Assembly (NCBI GenBank): GCA_040384665.1
Contig: JAZKIY010000010.1
Location: forward strand, 62,001-126,000
Length of the DNA stretch: 64,000 nt
From: PCRC01 sp040384665
GTDB lineage: Bacteria > Pseudomonadota > Gammaproteobacteria > Burkholderiales > Burkholderiaceae_C
Direction: 5' to 3'
Positions 42,631-51,267 of the stretch are shown piece by piece (the stretch's first letter is position 1; every line of letters starts with the position of its first letter). Below the pieces are notes generated by a model. That model did no database searches. It worked only from the letters and a program-made list of their open reading frames with translations, and had not been told where the DNA came from. The position numbers and the translations under genes are program-made.

Positions 42631-42656
42631 AGGTTTGAAATGTAGCACAGGCCCGG

Positions 42657-44162
42657 TCAGGCGGTGCCGCCCACCGTCAAGCCGTCAATCCGCAGCGTTG
42701 GCTGGCCAACGCCGACCGGCACGCTCTGACCTTCCTTGCCGCAGGTGCCGACACCGCTGTCCAGCGCCATGTCGTTGCCGATCATGGTGACTTTTTTCAG
42801 CGACTCGGGGCCATTGCCAACGATGGTGGCGCCCTTCACCGGGTACAGAATCTTGCCGTTTTCCACCCAGTAGGCTTCGCTGGCCGAGAACACGAACTTG
42901 CCGCTGGTGATGTCCACCTGGCCGCCGCCGAAGTTGGTGGCGTACAGGCCTTTCTTGATGCTGGCCACAATCTCGTCTGCGGTTTTGTCGCCGCCCAGCA
43001 TGTAGGTGTTGGTCATGCGCGGCATCGGGATGTGGGCGTAGCTCTCGCGGCGGCCATTGCCGGTGGGCTTGACGCCCATCAGACGCGCGTTCAGGCTGTC
43101 CTGGATGTAGCCTTTCAGGATGCCGTCCTCGATCAGCACGTTGCGCTGCGAGGCGTTGCCTTCGTCGTCCACGTTCAGCGAGCCGCGGCGGTCAGCAATG
43201 GTGCCGTCGTCCAGCACGGTGACGCCCTTGGCCGCGACACGCTGGCCGATGCGGCCGCTAAAGGCGCTGCTGCCCTTGCGGTTGAAGTCGCCTTCCAGCC
43301 CGTGGCCAATGGCCTCGTGCAGCAGGATGCCGGGCCAGCCGGGGCCGAGCACCACGGTCATTTCGCCGGCTGGGGCCGGGCGCGATTCGAGGTTGGTCAG
43401 TGCGGCGGCCACGGCTTCGTCCACGTACTGGCTGATGCGCGCGTCGTCAAAATAGGCCAGGCCAAAACGCCCACCGCCACCGGCCGAGCCCATTTCGCGG
43501 CGGCCGTTTTGTTCGGCGATCACCGTCACGCTGAGGCGCACCAGCGGCCGCACGTCGGCGGCCAGCGTGCCGTCGGCCCGGGCCACCATCACCACGTCGT
43601 ACTCGCCAGCCAGGCCGGCCATCACCTGCGCCACGCGCGGGTCCTTGGCGCGGGCCAGTGTTTCCACCTTGCCGAGCAGCGCCACCTTGGAGGTGCTGTC
43701 GAGCGTGGCAATCGGGTCCATGCCACGGTACAGCGAGCGGCTCCTGGCAATTTTGTTGGCCGGCACCTTGATGCGGCCATTGCCAGCGCTGGCGCCAATG
43801 GTGCGCACGGTGCGCGCGGCGTCGAGCAGGGAGGCCTCGGAAATGTCGTCGGAATAGGCAAAAGCGGTTTTCTCACCGCTGACCGCGCGCACGCCCACGC
43901 CCTGGTCAATGCTGAAGCTGCCGGTTTTCACAATGCCCTCTTCCAGGCTCCAGCCTTCGCTGCGGGTGTACTGGAAATACAGGTCGGCATCGTCCACCTT
44001 GTGCGCCTTGATCTCTGCCAGCGCCTTGGCAATGTGCGACTCGTTCAGGCCGAACGGCGCCAGCAGCAGGCTTTTGGCCACCTCCAACCGCTCGGCGGTG
44101 GACTGGGCTTGGGGGGCGGCTTTGGAGGAAAGCGACGGGGTCTTGAGGCGTGGTGCAAGCAT
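42657..44162 (-). CDS. tldD: Metalloprotease TldD
   Basis: A 501-residue subunit of the TldD/TldE protease, which trims modified peptides and unfolded stretches. The zinc motif HEAIGH is at 282-287 in LLHEAIGHGLEGDFNRKGSSAF. The C-terminal region (GKEGQSVPVGVGQPTLRIDGLTVGG) is typical. Start 44162 is chosen; ten upstream codons to 44192 are possible. The first 28 residues are Ser/Pro/Ala-rich and longer than in E. coli. The aroG leader starts 26 bases after its stop, so the aroG promoter, if separate, lies in the tldD 3' end. Confidence 0.93.
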   Translation of the reverse strand: MLAPRLKTPSLSSKAAPQAQSTAERLEVAKSLLLAPFGLNESHIAKALAEIKAHKVDDADLYFQYTRSEGWSLEEGIVKTGSFSIDQGVGVRAVSGEKTAFAYSDDISEASLLDAARTVRTIGASAGNGRIKVPANKIARSRSLYRGMDPIATLDSTSKVALLGKVETLARAKDPRVAQVMAGLAGEYDVVMVARADGTLAADVRPLVRLSVTVIAEQNGRREMGSAGGGGRFGLAYFDDARISQYVDEAVAAALTNLESRPAPAGEMTVVLGPGWPGILLHEAIGHGLEGDFNRKGSSAFSGRIGQRVAAKGVTVLDDGTIADRRGSLNVDDEGNASQRNVLIEDGILKGYIQDSLNARLMGVKPTGNGRRESYAHIPMPRMTNTYMLGGDKTADEIVASIKKGLYATNFGGGQVDITSGKFVFSASEAYWVENGKILYPVKGATIVGNGPESLKKVTMIGNDMALDSGVGTCGKEGQSVPVGVGQPTLRIDGLTVGGTA

Positions 44163-44207
44163 GGCCCCATTGTAGGGATTCACGCGCCGCACGGCTGGGG
44201 CAGGGTC

Positions 44208-44271
44208 ACTATCAAATCAATAGCTACACCACAAGGTTTGACTATGGCTTGAAGGCCAAAAGGCTTTAAAA
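44208..44271 (+). repeat. Dispersed intergenic repeat, copy 4
   Basis: ACTATCAAATCAATAGCTAC, then ACCACAAGGTTTGACTATGG, then a right end GGCCAAAAGGCTTTAAA: closely parallel to copy 2 over its full length. It lies between rodA and tldD, both on the minus strand. Confidence 0.85.
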
Positions 44272-44317
44272 ATGCCGCTGCGGGGCTTTTGACCGCCGCT
44301 GGCGGCGTTTTTGGGCC

Positions 44318-45472
44318 TCAGGACTGCAACAACTGCCTTGACCGGGCGATCGACATCAGGATGCCAATGGCCATGCCCAGCGTCACCATCGCGGTGCCGC
44401 CGTAGCTGATGAAGGGCAGCGGCACGCCCACCACCGGCAGGATGCCGCTGACCATGCCCATGTTGACGAAGGCGTAGGTGAAGAAAATCATGCACATGCT
44501 GCCGGCCAGCAGGCGGGCAAACAGCGTGGGGGCTTCCATCGCAATCACCAGCCCGCGCAGGATCAGGAAGATGAAACCGGCGATCAGCGCCAGGTTGCCG
44601 AACAGGCCAAACTCTTCGGAAAACGCGGCGAAGATGAAGTCGGTGGTGCGCTCGGGGATGAACTCCAGGTGCGTCTGCGTGCCCTGCATGAAGCCCTTGC
44701 CAAACAGACCGCCAGAGCCAATGGCGATCATGCCCTGGATGATGTGAAAGCCTTTGCCCAGCGGGTCGCGGGTGGGGTCGAGCAGAGTGCAGATGCGTTG
44801 CTGCTGGTAGTCGTGCAGCACCGGCCAGCGCACGCCGTCGGCGCACAGGCTGGGCTCAAACACCACGATCAGGGCAATGCCCGCCAGCCCCAGCAACACC
44901 GGCGGGATGATCAGCTTCCAGCTCAGCCCGGCGAAGAAAATCACCGACAACCCCGCCGCCAGCACCAGCAACGAGGTGCCCAGGTCGGGCTGCTTCATGA
45001 TCAGACCAATCGGCACCAGCAGCAGCACAACGGCCACGGTGAAGTCCAGCGGCCGCAGCTGGCCTTCGCGTTTCTGGAACCACCAGGCCAGCATCAGCGG
45101 CATGGCGATCTTGAGGATCTCGCTCGGCTGGATCACCACCCCCAGGTTCAGCCAGCGGGTCGCGCCTTTTTTGGTGATGCCAAACAGCGCCACCGCCACC
45201 AACAGCACCACGCCCAGCGTGTACAGCGGCAGCGCAAACTGCATCAGCCGCCCGGGCGGCACCTGCGCCACCACAAACATGATGGCGGCGGCAATCAGCA
45301 TGTTGCGGCCGTGGTCAGCAAACCGGCTGCCGTGGTCGTAGCCGGACGAAAACATGATCACCATGCCCGCCGCCGCCAGCAACAGCACCGCCAGCGTCAG
45401 CGGCACGTCAAAGCCCTCAAAGTACGGGGCGACCCGTTGCAGCACGGAGGGGCGGTTCAAAACAGCGGACAT
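44318..45472 (-). CDS. rodA: Rod-shape SEDS glycosyltransferase RodA
   Basis: A 384-residue polytopic inner-membrane peptidoglycan polymerase of the elongasome. About ten membrane segments; conserved SEDS motifs include WLNLGVVIQPSEILKIAMPLML, KQPDLGTSLLVLAAG, the extracellular GKGFHIIQGMIAIGSGGLFGKGFMQGTQ and FISYGGTAMVTLGMAIGILMSI. The presence of RodA implies rod shape. mreBCD and mrdA are not in the window. Repeat copy 4 lies beyond its 3' end. Confidence 0.94.
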   Translation of the reverse strand: MSAVLNRPSVLQRVAPYFEGFDVPLTLAVLLLAAAGMVIMFSSGYDHGSRFADHGRNMLIAAAIMFVVAQVPPGRLMQFALPLYTLGVVLLVAVALFGITKKGATRWLNLGVVIQPSEILKIAMPLMLAWWFQKREGQLRPLDFTVAVVLLLVPIGLIMKQPDLGTSLLVLAAGLSVIFFAGLSWKLIIPPVLLGLAGIALIVVFEPSLCADGVRWPVLHDYQQQRICTLLDPTRDPLGKGFHIIQGMIAIGSGGLFGKGFMQGTQTHLEFIPERTTDFIFAAFSEEFGLFGNLALIAGFIFLILRGLVIAMEAPTLFARLLAGSMCMIFFTYAFVNMGMVSGILPVVGVPLPFISYGGTAMVTLGMAIGILMSIARSRQLLQS

Positions 45473-45509
45473 GGCCGAATTATCCCGCGCCGGTGCCTAT
45501 CATGGCCGC

Positions 45510-46100
45510 ATGCCGACCACCCATTTGCTCTACCTGCACGGTTTTCGCTCCTCGCCAGAGTCCATCAAGGCGCAAAAAGTCGCCCAGCGGGTCGCGCTTC
45601 AGCACCCCGGCGTGGTCTGGTGGTGCCCGCAACTCGCCATTTCACCGGCCCAGGCGGCCGTGCAGATCGCCCAGGACACTGCGGGCTGGCCGGCAGCGAC
45701 CATGGCCGTCGTCGGCTCGTCGCTTGGCGGGTTTTACGCCAGCTGGCTGGCCGCGCGCCGTGGCTGCAAAGCGGTGTTGCTCAACCCCGCCGTGCACCCG
45801 GCCCGCGACCTGGCCAAGTACATTGGCGAACAAACCGCCTGGCACAACCCGCAAGAACGCTTTTTCTTCCAACCCGCCTTCGTGGACGAACTGAAGACGC
45901 TGGAAGCCGACACCCCGCCCCACCCCGAGCCCGGCCACGTGTTGGCCATCGTGGCCAAGGGCGACGAGGTGCTCGACTGGCGTGAAATGGCCGCCCGCCA
46001 CGCCAGCGCGCGCCTGCAGCTGCTGGAAGGCAGCGACCACGCGCTGAGCGATTTCGACGCGCTGGTCGACGGGGTGTTCGACTTCCTGCGGCTGGCCTGA
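45510..46100 (+). CDS. YqiA/YcfP-type alpha/beta-hydrolase (esterase)
   Basis: 196 residues, a compact hydrolase. N-terminal HLLYLHGFRSSPESIKA is the family hallmark; nucleophile Ser71 in GSSLGG (69-74), acid in AKGDEVLDW (Asp152 or 156) and His177 in EGSDHALSDF. YqiA of E. coli is an esterase active on short acyl/palmitoyl-CoA substrates in vitro; the physiological role is unknown. It is divergent from rodA with 37 bases between starts, and followed 34 bases later by the RNase gene. Confidence 0.87.
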   Translation: MPTTHLLYLHGFRSSPESIKAQKVAQRVALQHPGVVWWCPQLAISPAQAAVQIAQDTAGWPAATMAVVGSSLGGFYASWLAARRGCKAVLLNPAVHPARDLAKYIGEQTAWHNPQERFFFQPAFVDELKTLEADTPPHPEPGHVLAIVAKGDEVLDWREMAARHASARLQLLEGSDHALSDFDALVDGVFDFLRLA

Positions 46101-46134
46101 AACCGCACCGACACCCCGTGGGACAATCCCGCCC

Positions 46135-48195
46135 ATGTTTGCATTGTTTGAAGAAGCCGGCAAGTTTCAGGCTGGCCGCATCCTGTCGGAAGCCGAGTCG
46201 TCGGCCCAGATCGAGCTGGACTCCGGCAAGCGGGTGAAAGTCAAGGCGGCCAATGTGCTGCTGAAGTTCGAGAAGCCCGCCCCGGCCGAGCTGGTGGCTC
46301 AAGGCCGGGCCCAGGCCGAAGAGATCGAGCTGGATCTGGCCTGGGAATTCGCCCCCGAAGACGAGTTTGGCTTTGCCGACCTGGCGCGGGTGTATTTCAG
46401 CGACAACGCCACGCTGGTGCAGCAGGCCGGCGCGCTGTTCCGGCTGTTTGACGCACCGCACTACTTCCGCCGCAGCGGCAAAGGCCGCTTCCGCAAGGCG
46501 CCGGCCGAAATTCTGCAGCAGGCGCTGGTGGCGATCGAGAAGAAAAAGCAGCTGCAGCTGCAGATTGACGCCTGGGCCGGCGCCCTGGCCGCGGGCGAGT
46601 GCCCAGAGCCGGTGCGCGAGCAGCTGTACAAGATTCTGTTCCGGCCCGACAAAAACGCGCCCGAATACAAGGCGGTGGTCGACGCCGCGCGCGCGACACA
46701 AACCGCGCCACTGGCGCTGCTGCAGAACGCGGGCGCCATCGACTCGCCCTACCAGTTCCACTGGCGGCGCTTTCTGTTCGACAACTTTCCGCGCGGCACC
46801 GGTTTCCCGGCACTCGATGCGCCGCAGATCGGCGACGCGTTGCCAGTGGCCAGCGTGGCGGCGTTTTCCATCGACGACTCGTCCACCACCGAGATCGACG
46901 ACGCGCTGTCGGTGCAGGGCCTGGGCACCGGCACGGTGGTGCTGGGCATCCACATCGCCGCGCCGGGCCTGGCGATTGCCCCCGGCAGCCCGGTGGACGT
47001 GGTTGGCCGGGCTCGCTTGTCCACCGTTTACATGCCAGGCTACAAGCTCACCATGCTGCCCGACGCGGTGGTGCAGCACTACACGCTGCAGGCCGGGCGC
47101 GACTGCCCGGCCGTGTCGCTCTACGCCACGCTGGACGAGGCGACACTGGATATCCGCGCCACAGAAACCAAACTCGAACGCGTGCCGATCGTCGCCAACC
47201 TGCGGCACGACCAACTCGACACGCTGGTCACCGAAGACTGGCTGGCCCAACCGTCTGCCGACGACAGCCCCGCGCTGCAGGCTGTGCCCCAGAGCCATGC
47301 CACGCTGGCCTTTTTGCACCGCCTGGCACGCCACCTGAAAGCCGGGCGCGAGCTGGTGCGCGGCAAGCCGGAGAACTTCAACCGACCCGACTACAACTTC
47401 CGCCTGGTGGGCAACGGCGACGCGGAGCCGACCGGCAACGAAACGGTGCAAATCAGCACCCGCCAGCGCGGTGCGCCACTCGATTTGATCGTGGCCGAGG
47501 CAATGATCCTGGCCAACAGCACCTGGGGCCAGTGGCTGGCAGAACACGGCCTGCCCGGCATCTACCGCAGCCAGGCCAGCCTGGCACCGGGCGTCAAGGT
47601 GCGCATGGGCACCAAGGCCTTGCCGCACGCCGGCATTGGCGTCAAAAGCTACGCGTGGAGCACCTCGCCGCTGCGCCGCTACACCGACCTGGTGAACCAG
47701 TGGCAGATCATTGCCTGTGCCCGCCACGGCAAGACCGCCGCGCTCGCCGCGCCCTTCAAGCCGAAAGACGCCGAGCTGTTCTCCATCATCTCGGCGTTTG
47801 ACGCGACCTACGCCGCCTACAACGGCTACCAGGCGGGCATCGAACGTTTCTGGACGCTGAAGTACCTCGAACAACACGGCATCACCGAACTGGAGGCCAC
47901 GCTGTTCAAGGAGAACCTGGTGCGTGCCGACACCCTGCCACTGGTGCTGCCGGTGCTGGGCGCGCAAGGGCTGCCCCGCGGCGCCCGCCTGCGGGTGAAG
48001 CTGGGCGAGATTGACGCCATCACACTGGACATCCATGGCACGGTGCTGGAACGGCTGGACGTGGCCGATGCCCCCGAAGAAGGCGCCGACGAGGAAGAGG
48101 ACGACACCGCAGCCGGCCCGATTGCGATTGCGGTGGACATGGCCCTCACCGCCGAAGACTCCGAGGCGGCACAGCCCGAGAAAGCCACGCCGTGA
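46135..48195 (+). CDS. RNase II/R-family exoribonuclease
   Basis: 686 residues. The catalytic RNB domain (about 240-560) contains the acidic cluster AFSIDDSSTTEIDDALSV (about 243-260) that binds two metals, and the downstream GIKSYAWSTSPLRRYTDLVNQ-like block. The N-terminal part lacks clear cold-shock domains of RNase R, and the C-terminal S1 region is short with an acidic tail (EEGADEEEDDTAAG). It is thus an RNase II-like 3'-5' exonuclease of the form common in betaproteobacteria. Its stop overlaps the next start (GTGA). Confidence 0.9.
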   Translation: MFALFEEAGKFQAGRILSEAESSAQIELDSGKRVKVKAANVLLKFEKPAPAELVAQGRAQAEEIELDLAWEFAPEDEFGFADLARVYFSDNATLVQQAGALFRLFDAPHYFRRSGKGRFRKAPAEILQQALVAIEKKKQLQLQIDAWAGALAAGECPEPVREQLYKILFRPDKNAPEYKAVVDAARATQTAPLALLQNAGAIDSPYQFHWRRFLFDNFPRGTGFPALDAPQIGDALPVASVAAFSIDDSSTTEIDDALSVQGLGTGTVVLGIHIAAPGLAIAPGSPVDVVGRARLSTVYMPGYKLTMLPDAVVQHYTLQAGRDCPAVSLYATLDEATLDIRATETKLERVPIVANLRHDQLDTLVTEDWLAQPSADDSPALQAVPQSHATLAFLHRLARHLKAGRELVRGKPENFNRPDYNFRLVGNGDAEPTGNETVQISTRQRGAPLDLIVAEAMILANSTWGQWLAEHGLPGIYRSQASLAPGVKVRMGTKALPHAGIGVKSYAWSTSPLRRYTDLVNQWQIIACARHGKTAALAAPFKPKDAELFSIISAFDATYAAYNGYQAGIERFWTLKYLEQHGITELEATLFKENLVRADTLPLVLPVLGAQGLPRGARLRVKLGEIDAITLDIHGTVLERLDVADAPEEGADEEEDDTAAGPIAIAVDMALTAEDSEAAQPEKATP

Positions 48196-49046
48196 ACCTG
48201 CGGGACTTCAGCACCCTGCACATCGCGCTGGGCGTGTCCCTCGCGCTGCATGCCGGTGTGCTGACCCTGCGTTTTGTCGACCCGGAACGCTTCAACCGCG
48301 TGTTCGAAGACACGCCGCTGGAAGTGATCCTGGTCAACAGCCAGTCCACCCAACCGCCCGACAAGGCCCAGGCCATTGCCCAGGCCGCGCTGGCCGGTGG
48401 CGGCGACGCCGAAGCCGGCCGGGCCACCAGCCCACTGCCCCCGTCGGCCCTGGTCAGCAGCGGCGACGAAGCCGAGGACGCGCAGCGCAAGCTGGAAACA
48501 CTGCAGGAAAAGCAGGCCCTGATGCTGGCCGAGGTGAAGAAACAACTCGCCGCGCTGCCGCCGCCCGACCCCAAACTCGCCAGTGACACGCCCGAAGCCG
48601 TGGCTCGCGAGGAGAAGCGCCGCCAGTTCGTCAACCTGCTGGCCGAGATTGAAAAGCGCATCAACGAAGAAAACGCCCGGCCGAAGAAACGCTATATCAG
48701 CCCGGCCACGCGGGAAGAGGCCTACGCGATTTACTACGACAGCCTGCGCCGCCGAATCGAAGACCGCGGCACGCAGAACTTTCCCGAGGCCGGCGGCAAC
48801 AAGCTGTACGGCGAGCTGACCATGATCGTGACGGTGAATTTCGACGGCCGGGTGATCGACACCGAGGTCGTGGTCCCTTCCGCCAACCGCGCGCTCGACC
48901 GCCGTGCCGAAGCCATCGTGCGCAACGCCGGGCCGTTCGGTGTGTTCAGCGAAGCCATGCGCCGCCAGGCCGACCAGATCGTGGTGGTGTCGCGCTTCCG
49001 GTTCACGCGCGACGAAACGCTTGAAACCAAACTCTCCAACCGCTAA
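48192..49046 (+). CDS. TonB-like envelope protein
   Basis: 284 residues, GTG start coupled to the RNase gene. One N-terminal membrane segment (IALGVSLALHAGVLTLRF), a linker with a coiled-coil-like charged stretch (about 95-150, EDAQRKLETLQEKQALMLAEVKK), and a C-terminal TonB-type domain (GELTMIVTVNFDGRVIDTEVVVPSANRALDRRAEAIVRNAGPFG). The typical TonB proline repeats are weak and no ExbB/ExbD are nearby, so coupling to outer-membrane receptors is uncertain. Confidence 0.8.
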   Translation: MNLRDFSTLHIALGVSLALHAGVLTLRFVDPERFNRVFEDTPLEVILVNSQSTQPPDKAQAIAQAALAGGGDAEAGRATSPLPPSALVSSGDEAEDAQRKLETLQEKQALMLAEVKKQLAALPPPDPKLASDTPEAVAREEKRRQFVNLLAEIEKRINEENARPKKRYISPATREEAYAIYYDSLRRRIEDRGTQNFPEAGGNKLYGELTMIVTVNFDGRVIDTEVVVPSANRALDRRAEAIVRNAGPFGVFSEAMRRQADQIVVVSRFRFTRDETLETKLSNR

Positions 49047-49049
49047 GCC

Positions 49050-49895
49050 ATGGACCTCTACTGTGTGATGGGCAACCCGATCGAGCACAGCCGCTCGCCC
49101 TGGATCCACGCGCGCTTTGCAGCGCTCACCGGGCAGTCATTGCAGTACAACAAGCAACTGGTGCCGCTGGACAACTTCACCGCCACCGTGGCGGCCTTTG
49201 CCGACAGCGGCGGGCGCGGCTGCAACGTCACCGTGCCGTTCAAGTTCGAGGCCGCCGCACTGGCGCACCAGCGCAGCGAGCGCGTGCAACTGGCCGAGGC
49301 CTGCAATGTACTGAGCTTTGCGCGCGATGCCGCCGGCGCACTGCAGGTGTCGGCCGACAACTCCGATGGCCTGGGCCTGGTGCGGGACATCGTGCACAAC
49401 GCGGGTGTGCCCCTGCAGGAGCAGCGCGTCTTGCTGATTGGCGCAGGCGGGGCGGCGGCCGGCGTGCTGGGGCCCTTGCTGGACGCGCGCCCCCACAGCC
49501 TGGTGGTGGCCAACCGCAGCGTGGCCAAGGCCGAGGCCCTGGTGGCGCGGCATGCCGCACTGGCACAGCGCTGTGGCGTGCTGCTCAGCGCATCGGGTCT
49601 GGACGCGCTGCCCATGGGGTTTGACGTGGTCATCAACGCCACCGCCAGCAGCCTGAGCGGCGCCGGGGTGCCGGTGGCCGCCACGGTGCTCAAGCCCGGC
49701 GCGCTGGCGTACGACATGATGTACGGCCCGTCCGCACAGGGCTTTCTGGACTGGGCCCGCGCCCATGGCGCGCAGCCGCGCGACGGCCTGGGCATGCTGG
49801 TGGAGCAGGCCGCCGAAGCGTTTGCGCTCTGGCGTGGTGTGCGCCCCCCGTCGGCCCAGGTGCTGGCCGAACTGCGGGCGCTGGTGTTGCCATGA
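49050..49895 (+). CDS. aroE: Shikimate dehydrogenase
   Basis: 281 residues, NADPH-dependent reduction of 3-dehydroshikimate in the chorismate pathway. Conserved N-terminus DLYCVMGNPIEHSRSPWIHARFA, the catalytic Lys in GCNVTVPFKFEA, the Asp in SADNSDGLGLVRD and the NADP-binding GAGGAAAGVLGPLL followed by NRSVAKAE. The C-terminal AYDMMYGPSAQGFLDWA is typical. It overlaps mtgA by 4 bases. Confidence 0.95.
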   Translation: MDLYCVMGNPIEHSRSPWIHARFAALTGQSLQYNKQLVPLDNFTATVAAFADSGGRGCNVTVPFKFEAAALAHQRSERVQLAEACNVLSFARDAAGALQVSADNSDGLGLVRDIVHNAGVPLQEQRVLLIGAGGAAAGVLGPLLDARPHSLVVANRSVAKAEALVARHAALAQRCGVLLSASGLDALPMGFDVVINATASSLSGAGVPVAATVLKPGALAYDMMYGPSAQGFLDWARAHGAQPRDGLGMLVEQAAEAFALWRGVRPPSAQVLAELRALVLP

Positions 49896-50611
49896 CGTCG
49901 CTGGTGCGCTGGGTATTCTGGGTCGCGGCGGCCATGGTGGCGCTGCAGCTTTTTCTTCTCGGCCGGGTGGCGATGATGGCCGCCGTTGACCCGCAGTCCA
50001 CCACCTTCCAGCGTTCGGAAGCCTGGCGGCTGTCGCAGTCGCCCAAAGGGCTGAAGTGGCGCCAGCAGTGGGTGCCCTACGCCCAGATTTCCGACAACCT
50101 GAAGCGCGCGGTGATCGCCTCGGAAGACGGCGACTTCGTCAACCACGACGGCGTGGAGTGGGATGCGATCGAGAAAGCCTGGCAAAAGAACGCGCAGGCC
50201 GAGGAACAGGCGCTGAAACGCGCCCGCGCAGGCCGCGCGGTGAAGATCGTCGGCGGCTCCACCATCACGCAGCAACTGGCCAAGAACCTGCTGCTGTCGG
50301 GCGAGCGCAACCTGCCGCGCAAGGGCCAGGAGTTTGTGCTGACGCTGATGCTGGAGAGCCTGCTCAGCAAGCGGCGCATCCTGGAGATTTACCTCAACAA
50401 CGTCGAATGGGGCGAAGGCGTGTTTGGCGCCGAAGCCGCCGCACAGCACTACTTCCGGAAACCCGCGTCCCGCCTCAGCGCTTACGAAGCCGCACGCCTG
50501 TCGGTGATGCTGCCACGGCCGAAGTTTTTCGAGAAGCTGCCGAACTCGGCCTACCTGTCGGGCCGCAGCGCGACCATCGTGGCGCGCATGGGTGACTCCT
50601 CCCTTCCTTGA
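49892..50611 (+). CDS. mtgA: Monofunctional peptidoglycan glycosyltransferase
   Basis: 239 residues, a GT51 transglycosylase that polymerises lipid II. One N-terminal membrane segment (WVFWVAAAMVALQLFLLGRVAMM), then ASEDGDFVNHDGVEWDAIEKA with the catalytic Glu, GGSTITQQLAKNLLLSGERN and RRILEIYLNNVEWGEGVFGAEAAAQHYF. No transpeptidase domain. aroE-mtgA is a conserved pair in betaproteobacteria. Confidence 0.95.
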   Translation: MTSLVRWVFWVAAAMVALQLFLLGRVAMMAAVDPQSTTFQRSEAWRLSQSPKGLKWRQQWVPYAQISDNLKRAVIASEDGDFVNHDGVEWDAIEKAWQKNAQAEEQALKRARAGRAVKIVGGSTITQQLAKNLLLSGERNLPRKGQEFVLTLMLESLLSKRRILEIYLNNVEWGEGVFGAEAAAQHYFRKPASRLSAYEAARLSVMLPRPKFFEKLPNSAYLSGRSATIVARMGDSSLP

Positions 50612-50652
50612 CCAGCCCATGCGTGGTCATGGCATGAACGTATCATCCCGCC

Positions 50653-51264
50653 ATGCTTGCCAAACTGATGAGCTTGTTCCTGCTGGGGCTGGTGCGTGTG
50701 CTGACCGGCGCGCAGGCGCGCTGGTACGGCTGCCCGCCCAAGGCCGAGCAACGCATCTACTTCGCCAACCACCAGAGCCATGCCGACCTGGTGATGATCT
50801 GGGCCGCGCTGCCGCAGGAGTTGCGCGGCATCACCCGGCCGATTGCCGCGAAAGACTACTGGACACAAACGCCGTTCAAGCAGTGGATCACCACCGCGGT
50901 GTTCAACGCCATTTACGTGGACCGCAGCAAGACCACCGACCAGGACCCGCTGGAGCCGTTGGTCGAGGCACTGACCCATGGGGATTCGATCATCCTGTTC
51001 CCCGAGGGCACACGCGGCCATGCCGAAGAACCACAGGCCTTCAAGGCCGGGCTCTACAACCTGACCACCCGCTTCCCTGACGTGGTGCTGGTGCCGGCAT
51101 GGATCAACAACGTGCAGCGGGTGATGCCCAAGGGCGAGGTGGTGCCGGTGCCTATTTTGTGCTCGGTGACGTTTGGCGCGCCCATCCGGCTGGAAGCCGG
51201 TGAAGAACGCCGCGCCTTCCTGGACCGCGCACGGCAAGCGGTGATCGCGCTGCGGGAAATTTGA
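50653..51264 (+). CDS. plsC: 1-acyl-sn-glycerol-3-phosphate acyltransferase (PlsC family)
   Basis: 203 residues. Acyltransferase motifs NHQSHADLV (the NHxxxxD type) and FPEGTRGHAEEPQAFKAGLY are intact, followed by a lipid-binding region with VLVPAWINN. It likely acylates lysophosphatidate or a related lipid at the inner membrane. The following gene, 3 bases downstream, is a CdsA-like protein, so the pair could work in succession on phosphatidate. Confidence 0.88.
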   Translation: MLAKLMSLFLLGLVRVLTGAQARWYGCPPKAEQRIYFANHQSHADLVMIWAALPQELRGITRPIAAKDYWTQTPFKQWITTAVFNAIYVDRSKTTDQDPLEPLVEALTHGDSIILFPEGTRGHAEEPQAFKAGLYNLTTRFPDVVLVPAWINNVQRVMPKGEVVPVPILCSVTFGAPIRLEAGEERRAFLDRARQAVIALREI

Positions 51265-51267
51265 GCC

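Noticed and set aside
45781..48036. A 751-residue minus-strand open frame opposite the RNB ribonuclease
   Set aside because: Length results from high GC; the plus strand carries unmistakable RNase and esterase motifs.
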